Source: Gemmatimonadota bacterium (GTDB taxonomy: Bacteria > Gemmatimonadota > Gemmatimonadetes > Longimicrobiales > RSA9). Taken from it: 9,121 bases of DNA. The DNA lies in the NCBI GenBank assembly GCA_012027055.1, contig VEPF01000397.1, positions 1-9,121 of the forward strand, given 5' to 3'. Below, one piece after another: positions 1 through 4,352 of this stretch; position 1 is the stretch's first letter; each line of letters begins with the position of its first letter. A program made the translations under genes and the position numbers. The notes below the pieces were generated by a model. That model was given only the letters and a program-made list of their open reading frames with translations. It was not told the DNA's origin and did not search any database.

Positions 1-1
1 C

Positions 2-88
2 GGCTACGCCCGGGCCGGCGGCAAGCTTCCTGCGGACTGGCAGGGGGACCGGCTGTGGATCATGAACACCTTCGCGCCCGAACGCTGA
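2..88 (+). CDS. C-terminal fragment of an upstream gene, possibly a TonB/TolA-type energy transducer
   Basis: Only the last 28 codons and a TGA stop lie in the window; the start is off the left edge. The frame reads GYARAGGKLPADWQGDRLWI followed by MNTFAPER. The gene ends 23 bases before tolB with no terminator between them, so the two are probably co-transcribed. In Tol-Pal loci the gene before tolB is usually tolA or a TonB-like transducer. The tail has a loose resemblance to the end of TonB C-terminal domains, where an L-P segment leads into a last beta strand ending near F-x-P. This is position plus weak pattern, not recognition of a family. That the fragment is coding is fairly likely from its spacing and the operon context; its identity is uncertain. 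Confidence 0.5.
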   Translation, partial: GYARAGGKLPADWQGDRLWIMNTFAPER

Positions 89-91
89 CCT

Positions 92-106
92 CGAATCCCG
101 GATTCG
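92..106. repeat. Short perfect inverted repeat just before tolB
   Basis: CGAATC-CCG-GATTCG is a perfect 6-base inverted repeat with a 3-base spacer. It lies in the 23-base gap between the upstream stop and the tolB ATG and ends 5 bases before that ATG, where a ribosome binding site would be expected. There is no recognisable Shine-Dalgarno sequence. In RNA it could form a small hairpin that affects tolB initiation. It is short enough to be chance. Confidence 0.35.
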
Positions 107-111
107 CCTGC

Positions 112-1491
112 ATGCGACGTCTCCTGGCCGCGCTCCTGACGCTCCTCGCCTGCGCGGCGCCCGCCCGGGCGCAGCAGGACACCGCCCGTCCTCCCGGCAT
201 CCGCCTGATCACCCGCTACGCCCCGGCCACCCGGCCCGCCCTGGCGATCCGGCCGTTCGCGGGCGCAAACGCCCCGGCCGAGGTGCTGGACAGCCTGACC
301 ACGATCGTGCGCCGGGACCTGGAGTACGCGGACCGGTTCTCGCTGCTGCAGACGCCGGCCGCGCTGGCCACCGGTGCCGTCGACTACCAGCAGTGGAATG
401 CCCTGCGAGTGATGTACGTGGTCACGGGCGAGCTGACGCCGGCAGCCGCGGGATACGAGCTGGAGCTGGTGGTGCACGACGTCGTCTACGGCAAGGTGCG
501 GGTCAGCCGCCGCCTCCGGCTGCCCGCCGAGACCTCGCCGGCGTTCCGGCTGGCGGCGCACGCGGCCAGCGATGACGTGGTGCGGACCATCACCGGGCGG
601 CCCGGGATCGCGGCCACCCGGATCGCGTTCACGCGGCAGAACCCGCGAGCGGGCGGGCCCACTCAGACCTATGATCTGCTGGTCGTGGACTCGGATGGTT
701 TCGGGCAGCGCCGGCTGGGGGGAGTGGCCGGGCTCATCTTCTCGCCCGCGTGGTCGCCGGACGGGACGCGGCTGCTGTACACGCAGAACCAGGGCGGCTG
801 GAAGCTGGTGGAGCGCGACGTGGCCAGCGGCACCGTGCGCACCATCGACGTGGGACAGGCCAACATGATCACCACGCCCGGCTACTCACCGGACGGCCGG
901 CGGGTGGCGTTCGCCATGTGGCAGACCACCGCCATGGAGCTCTACGAGTACAACCTGGCGGAGCGCTGCTGCCTCAAGCGGCTGACCACGGTGCGCGGCG
1001 ACGACCAGTCGCCCACGTACTCGCCGGACGGGAGCCGGATCGCGTTCATGGCCACCCGGCTGGGTCTGCCGCACATCTACGTCATGCCCGCGAACGGTGG
1101 CGCGCAACAGCGGATCTCGCCCTACGTGCACGGCCAGAACGGCTACTACACCTCGCCGGACTGGTCGCCGACCGGCACCGAGATCGCCTTCCACGGCCAC
1201 TGGAACTCCCGGGGGACGTACCAGATCATGATCGCGGACGCGGCCCGCCCCGGCGCGCAGATCCGGCAGCTCACCTCGGAAGGGGCCAACGAGGACCCGA
1301 GCTGGGCGCCCGATGGGCGCCACCTGGTATTCACGCACGCGGGGGTGCGCGGAAGCTCCCCCGGGCTGTATGTTGTCGACACCGGGACGGGAACGCGGCG
1401 CCCCCTGACCACGGGCACCGATGCGTACCGCCTGGCGGACTGGTCGCCGGTGCTGCTCACGGCGGCGGACCTGGAAGTTGCCGGACCATAG
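112..1491 (+). CDS. tolB: Tol-Pal system periplasmic beta-propeller protein TolB
   Basis: TolB is the periplasmic partner of Pal and TolA; the Tol-Pal system stabilises the outer membrane and helps constriction. The 459-residue protein, slightly longer than typical TolB, starts with a signal peptide (MRRLLAALLTLLACAAPARA, likely cut after residue 20). An N-terminal alpha/beta domain follows (about 30-160), beginning with a strand GIRLITRY like the TolA-binding strand of known TolB. The rest is a beta-propeller with regularly spaced WSPDG-type motifs whose aromatic residues fall near 214, 258, 303, 351, 398 and 444, about 45 residues apart, fitting a six-bladed propeller. ATG 112 was chosen because it begins the signal peptide; the upstream in-frame GTG at 55 would overlap the previous gene and bury the signal. 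LLAC at 11-14 weakly resembles a lipobox. A vicinal Cys pair lies at 286-287. pal follows after 39 bases. Confidence 0.93.
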   Translation: MRRLLAALLTLLACAAPARAQQDTARPPGIRLITRYAPATRPALAIRPFAGANAPAEVLDSLTTIVRRDLEYADRFSLLQTPAALATGAVDYQQWNALRVMYVVTGELTPAAAGYELELVVHDVVYGKVRVSRRLRLPAETSPAFRLAAHAASDDVVRTITGRPGIAATRIAFTRQNPRAGGPTQTYDLLVVDSDGFGQRRLGGVAGLIFSPAWSPDGTRLLYTQNQGGWKLVERDVASGTVRTIDVGQANMITTPGYSPDGRRVAFAMWQTTAMELYEYNLAERCCLKRLTTVRGDDQSPTYSPDGSRIAFMATRLGLPHIYVMPANGGAQQRISPYVHGQNGYYTSPDWSPTGTEIAFHGHWNSRGTYQIMIADAARPGAQIRQLTSEGANEDPSWAPDGRHLVFTHAGVRGSSPGLYVVDTGTGTRRPLTTGTDAYRLADWSPVLLTAADLEVAGP

Positions 1492-1517
1492 CATGCCACC
1501 ACTCGTCACTCGCACAC

Positions 1518-1522
1518 AGGAG
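1518..1522 (+). promoter_or_regulatory. Shine-Dalgarno site of pal
   Basis: AGGAG lies 8 bases before the ATG at 1531. It decides the pal start: the in-frame GTG at 1525 is only 2 bases from this site, too close for good initiation. It is the clearest ribosome binding site in the window. Confidence 0.7.
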
Positions 1523-1530
1523 AAGTGAGG

Positions 1531-2112
1531 ATGCTCCGTAAAGCCGCGCTGGTTCTGCTGATCGCGGGACTGCCACTGGCCGCGTGCGCCAAGAAGCCGC
1601 CGGCACCGGTGGAGCCGCCCAAGCCGACACTGCCGGACACCGCGGGTCAGGGCGCGGCGCGCGAGCGCGCCCGTCAGGATTCGATCGCCGCAGCCGAGCG
1701 GGCGCGGGCGGAAGCCGCCGCGCGCGAGGCGACGGCGCGGGCCACCGCCGTCCTGCAGGAGATGGTGTTCTTCGACTACGACGTCTCCGAGCTGCGTCAG
1801 GATGCCCAGGAAGCCCTGGGCCGCAAGGTCCCGATCCTGCGCGCCAACGCGGGCATCACGCTGCGGGTGACGGGACACGCGGATGAGCGGGGCTCGCTCG
1901 AGTACAACCTGGCGCTGGGGATGCGGCGCGCGCAGTCGGTGAAGGACTACCTCGCCGGCTTCGGGATCGATGGCGCGCGGATCCAGATCGACAGCATGGG
2001 CGAGGACCAGCCGCTGGATGAAGGCCACGACGAGGCGGCCTGGGCGAAGAACCGGCGGGCGGAGTTCGGGATCACGGGCGGCGGCAACGCCATCACGCTC
2101 CCGGGCAGCTGA
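1531..2112 (+). CDS. pal: Peptidoglycan-associated lipoprotein Pal
   Basis: Pal is an outer-membrane lipoprotein that grips peptidoglycan from the periplasm and is a binding partner of TolB. The 193-residue product has a lipoprotein signal with lipobox LAAC and lipidated Cys19. A Pro/Lys-rich stretch follows, then an Ala/Arg/Glu-rich helical linker (about 45-75) that looks able to form a coiled coil. The OmpA-like peptidoglycan-binding domain covers about 80-180. It contains VFFDYD, the hallmark TGHADERGSLEYN at 114-126, the ALGMRRAQSV helix and NRRAEF at 174-179; the Asp and Arg residues in these motifs are those that bind diaminopimelate in the family. The protein is longer than E. coli Pal mainly through the helical linker. 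The start ATG is set by the AGGAG site. The stop TGA shares one base with the cpoB ATG (TGATG), suggesting translational coupling. Confidence 0.95.
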   Translation: MLRKAALVLLIAGLPLAACAKKPPAPVEPPKPTLPDTAGQGAARERARQDSIAAAERARAEAAAREATARATAVLQEMVFFDYDVSELRQDAQEALGRKVPILRANAGITLRVTGHADERGSLEYNLALGMRRAQSVKDYLAGFGIDGARIQIDSMGEDQPLDEGHDEAAWAKNRRAEFGITGGGNAITLPGS

Positions 2113-2978
2113 TGTACCGCGCGGCCGAGCGTCAGCCGGTGCGCCCACGGCGCGGCCCGGATCGGTCCGGGCGCGCCGGGGCCGCACGGTTGCGTTCGGC
2201 CGCGACCGCGCTGGCGCGCCGCGGCGCGTGGCTGCTGCTCGCGGGCGGGCTGCTCGCGGCGGCGGGCTGTGCCACGAAGAAGGACGTGCGCACGCTGCAG
2301 TGGCAGCTGGCCGCCATGCAGGTCCGGCAGGACTCGGCGCTGCAGGTGCTGCAGCGGGAGAGCCGGATCCTGCTGGACAGCGTGCGCAAAGCCATGAACA
2401 TCACGCAGGATGCGAGCGGGCAGACCAGCCACCGGTTCCAGCAGCTGGAGCAGACGCTGGCGCAGACGCAGGACCTGGTCGCGCAGATCATGCAGAGCGC
2501 GCAGGACCTGAGTACGCGGCTGGACAACTTCAGCGCGCAGCAGCCGGGCCCGCTCCGGCCGGGGGCGGGAGTGGGTGAGGCGGGCGGCGGCACCGCCGAG
2601 GAGTACTACGCGCTCGGCACTGAGAAGCTGGGCGAGGCCGCCTACAGCACGGCGCGCGCGGCGTTCCAGCAGCTGCTCAAGGAGTTTCCGGACCACGAGC
2701 GGGCGCCGGACGCGCAGTTCGAGATCGGGCAGACCTACGCGGCCGAGAAGGACTACGCGCGGGCGGTGCAGGAGCTGCAGATCGTGGCCGAACAGTGGCC
2801 CAACTCGGAGCGGGCACCGGAGGCGCTCTATCGGGCGGGAGTGATCGCGGCGGACAGCGTCAAGCCGAAGCAGCCGCGCCAGGCGCGACAGCTGCTGGAA
2901 CGGGTGGTCGGAACATTCCCGAACGCGACCGTGGCGAGCCGGGCACGCACGAAGTTGAGGAGCCTGCCGCGCTCCTGA
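2112..2978 (+). CDS. cpoB: CpoB/YbgF-type Tol-Pal coordinator with coiled coil and TPRs
   Basis: In proteobacteria CpoB (YbgF) works with Tol-Pal and coordinates peptidoglycan synthesis with outer-membrane constriction. The 288-residue product has a hydrophobic segment and lipobox ending AAAGC (Cys53), so it is predicted to be a lipoprotein, unlike E. coli CpoB, which is soluble. A long Gln-rich helical region (about 54-143) looks like a trimerising coiled coil. A Gly-rich hinge leads to three tetratricopeptide-like repeats (about 163-288), starting EEYYALGTEKLGEAAYSTA. The first ATG overlaps the pal stop by one base and is preferred for that reason, but it leaves an unusual 37-residue Arg-rich leader before the hydrophobic core, ending in Arg-Arg. 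In-frame GTG 2139 or TTG 2190 would give shorter leaders; neither has a good ribosome site. Confidence 0.9.
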   Translation: MYRAAERQPVRPRRGPDRSGRAGAARLRSAATALARRGAWLLLAGGLLAAAGCATKKDVRTLQWQLAAMQVRQDSALQVLQRESRILLDSVRKAMNITQDASGQTSHRFQQLEQTLAQTQDLVAQIMQSAQDLSTRLDNFSAQQPGPLRPGAGVGEAGGGTAEEYYALGTEKLGEAAYSTARAAFQQLLKEFPDHERAPDAQFEIGQTYAAEKDYARAVQELQIVAEQWPNSERAPEALYRAGVIAADSVKPKQPRQARQLLERVVGTFPNATVASRARTKLRSLPRS

Positions 2979-2994
2979 GGCCGCGGAACGCCGC

Positions 2995-3501
2995 ATGCGC
3001 TGTCCGTACTGTCACACCACGGAAGACCGGGTCGTCGATTCCCGCACCAGCCAGGAAGGCCGCGCGGTGCGCCGGCGGCGCGAATGCCTGAGTTGCGGGC
3101 GCCGCTTCACCACCTACGAGTACGTGGAAGAGCGGCAGCTGCTGGTGCGCAAGCGCGACGGCAGCAGCCAGCCGTTCGACCGCCGCAAGGTCGAGTTTTC
3201 CCTCCGGCTCCCCTGTGCCAAACGTCCCATCAGCGCCTCCGACATCGAGGAGATGCTCAATGCCGTGGAGGATGCGCTGCTGCGGCTGGGGCTCGATGAA
3301 GTCCCCAGCGAGCGGGTGGGCGAGCTGGTCATGGAGCAGCTCAAGGCGCGGGATCACGTCGCCTACGTCCGGTACGCTTCGGTGTACCGGAACTTTCGCG
3401 ACCTGGATGAGTTCTACGACGAGTTGCAGGACCTGAGCGCGCACCGGGAGCGGCTCGCGCTCAAGCAGAACCAGGTGGAGCTGCCGCTGGATCCCACATG
3501 A
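2995..3501 (+). CDS. nrdR: Transcriptional repressor NrdR (zinc ribbon plus ATP-cone)
   Basis: NrdR senses ATP/dATP and represses ribonucleotide reductase genes in the cytoplasm. The 168-residue product is complete and slightly longer than usual. The zinc ribbon uses Cys3, Cys6, Cys31 and Cys34 (MRCPYC, then RRRRECLSCGRRFTTYE). The ATP-cone begins about residue 49 with VRKRDGSSQPFDRRK and runs to about 139, through CAKRPIS, VPSERVGELVM and VAYVRYASVYRNFRDLDEF, all strongly conserved in the family. The ATG was chosen because MRCPYC is the standard NrdR start. It lies 16 bases after cpoB and its stop overlaps the tatC ATG by 4 bases (ATGA). No ribonucleotide reductase gene is in the window, and I see no AT-rich NrdR-box pair near it. 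Its placement between cpoB and tatC is the notable feature. Confidence 0.96.
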   Translation: MRCPYCHTTEDRVVDSRTSQEGRAVRRRRECLSCGRRFTTYEYVEERQLLVRKRDGSSQPFDRRKVEFSLRLPCAKRPISASDIEEMLNAVEDALLRLGLDEVPSERVGELVMEQLKARDHVAYVRYASVYRNFRDLDEFYDELQDLSAHRERLALKQNQVELPLDPT

Positions 3502-4352
3502 CCGAGAGTTTCGCCAGAGAGGGGCTGCTCGGCCGGCTGCGGCGCGCCCGCGCGGAAGGCGGAGCTGCCGCCAACCGGACGGCGGAGATGCCGTTCCTCG
3601 ACCATCTCGAGGAGCTGCGCTGGCGCATCCTCTGGAGCCTGGTGGCGCTGCTCACCATGAGCGGCCTCGGCTTCTGGCTGGTGACTCACTTCGACGCCCT
3701 GCACCTGCTGATCCGGCCGGCGCAACCGTACATCGGCGACAAGCTCTACTTCCTCAACCTCACCGAACCGTTCTTCGTCACCTTCAAGCTCGGGGTGCTG
3801 ATCGGTATCCTGCTCGCGTTCCCGATCATCGCCTACCAAGTCTGGGCGTTCGTTTCGCCCGCGCTGCTCACGCGGGAACGACGCGCCATCGTGCCAGCTC
3901 TGTACTTCGGGCTGCTGCTGTTCCTCGGAGGGGTGGCGCTGGCCTACTTCTACGTGGTGCCGGCTACGGCCAAGTTCATGCTGAGCTTCCAGCGAGGCAG
4001 TCTCACGCCGATGCTCACGGTGGACAAGTACATTGCCTTGGTGAGCAAGGTGCTGGTGGCGTTCGGCGCGGTGTTCGAGCTGCCGGTGGTGGTGCTGGTG
4101 CTGTCGGCGCTGGGCCTGGTCACGTCCCGCTTCCTGGCCAGCAAGCGGCGCTACGCGATCGCCATCATGACGCTGGCGGCCAGCATGCTCACGCCCGGCG
4201 ATGCCATTACCGTGACGATCTTCATGATGCTGCCGCTGATCCTGCTGTACGAAACCAGCATCGGTCTGGCTCGCCTGGTGGAGCGAGGGCGAGCGAAAGC
4301 CGCGGCGGCCCGCGCCGAAGAGGCCCCCGACGCACTGGCGGAGGCGCCATGA
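3498..4352 (+). CDS. tatC: Sec-independent (Tat) protein translocase subunit TatC
   Basis: TatC is the inner-membrane receptor for twin-arginine signal peptides and exports folded proteins. The 284-residue protein has the six hydrophobic segments of the family (about 43-63, 92-120, 130-160, 184-212, 219-233, 237-256). Conserved features are FLDHLEELR at 33-41, TEPFF at 89-93, YQVWAFVSPAL then Glu127 (matching E. coli Glu103), Phe-Glu194-Leu-Pro (E. coli Glu170) and TPGD with Asp235 (E. coli Asp211). About 30 residues precede the usual TatC start and a charged Ala/Glu-rich tail of about 25 follows the last membrane segment. Met31 (base 3588) could be an alternative start, but the ATGA overlap with nrdR favours 3498. 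Its stop overlaps the next ATG by 4 bases. No tatA or tatB lies in the window, so the rest of the translocase must be encoded elsewhere. Confidence 0.96.
   Translation: MTESFAREGLLGRLRRARAEGGAAANRTAEMPFLDHLEELRWRILWSLVALLTMSGLGFWLVTHFDALHLLIRPAQPYIGDKLYFLNLTEPFFVTFKLGVLIGILLAFPIIAYQVWAFVSPALLTRERRAIVPALYFGLLLFLGGVALAYFYVVPATAKFMLSFQRGSLTPMLTVDKYIALVSKVLVAFGAVFELPVVVLVLSALGLVTSRFLASKRRYAIAIMTLAASMLTPGDAITVTIFMMLPLILLYETSIGLARLVERGRAKAAAARAEEAPDALAEAP

Noticed and set aside
55..111. GTG at 55 as the tolB start
   Set aside because: It would overlap the upstream gene and put 19 polar residues before a clear signal peptide starting at ATG 112.
886..2996. Long minus-strand frames over tolB, pal and cpoB
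   Set aside because: Antisense to genes with clear family motifs and conserved order; low-complexity Arg/Leu-rich translation.
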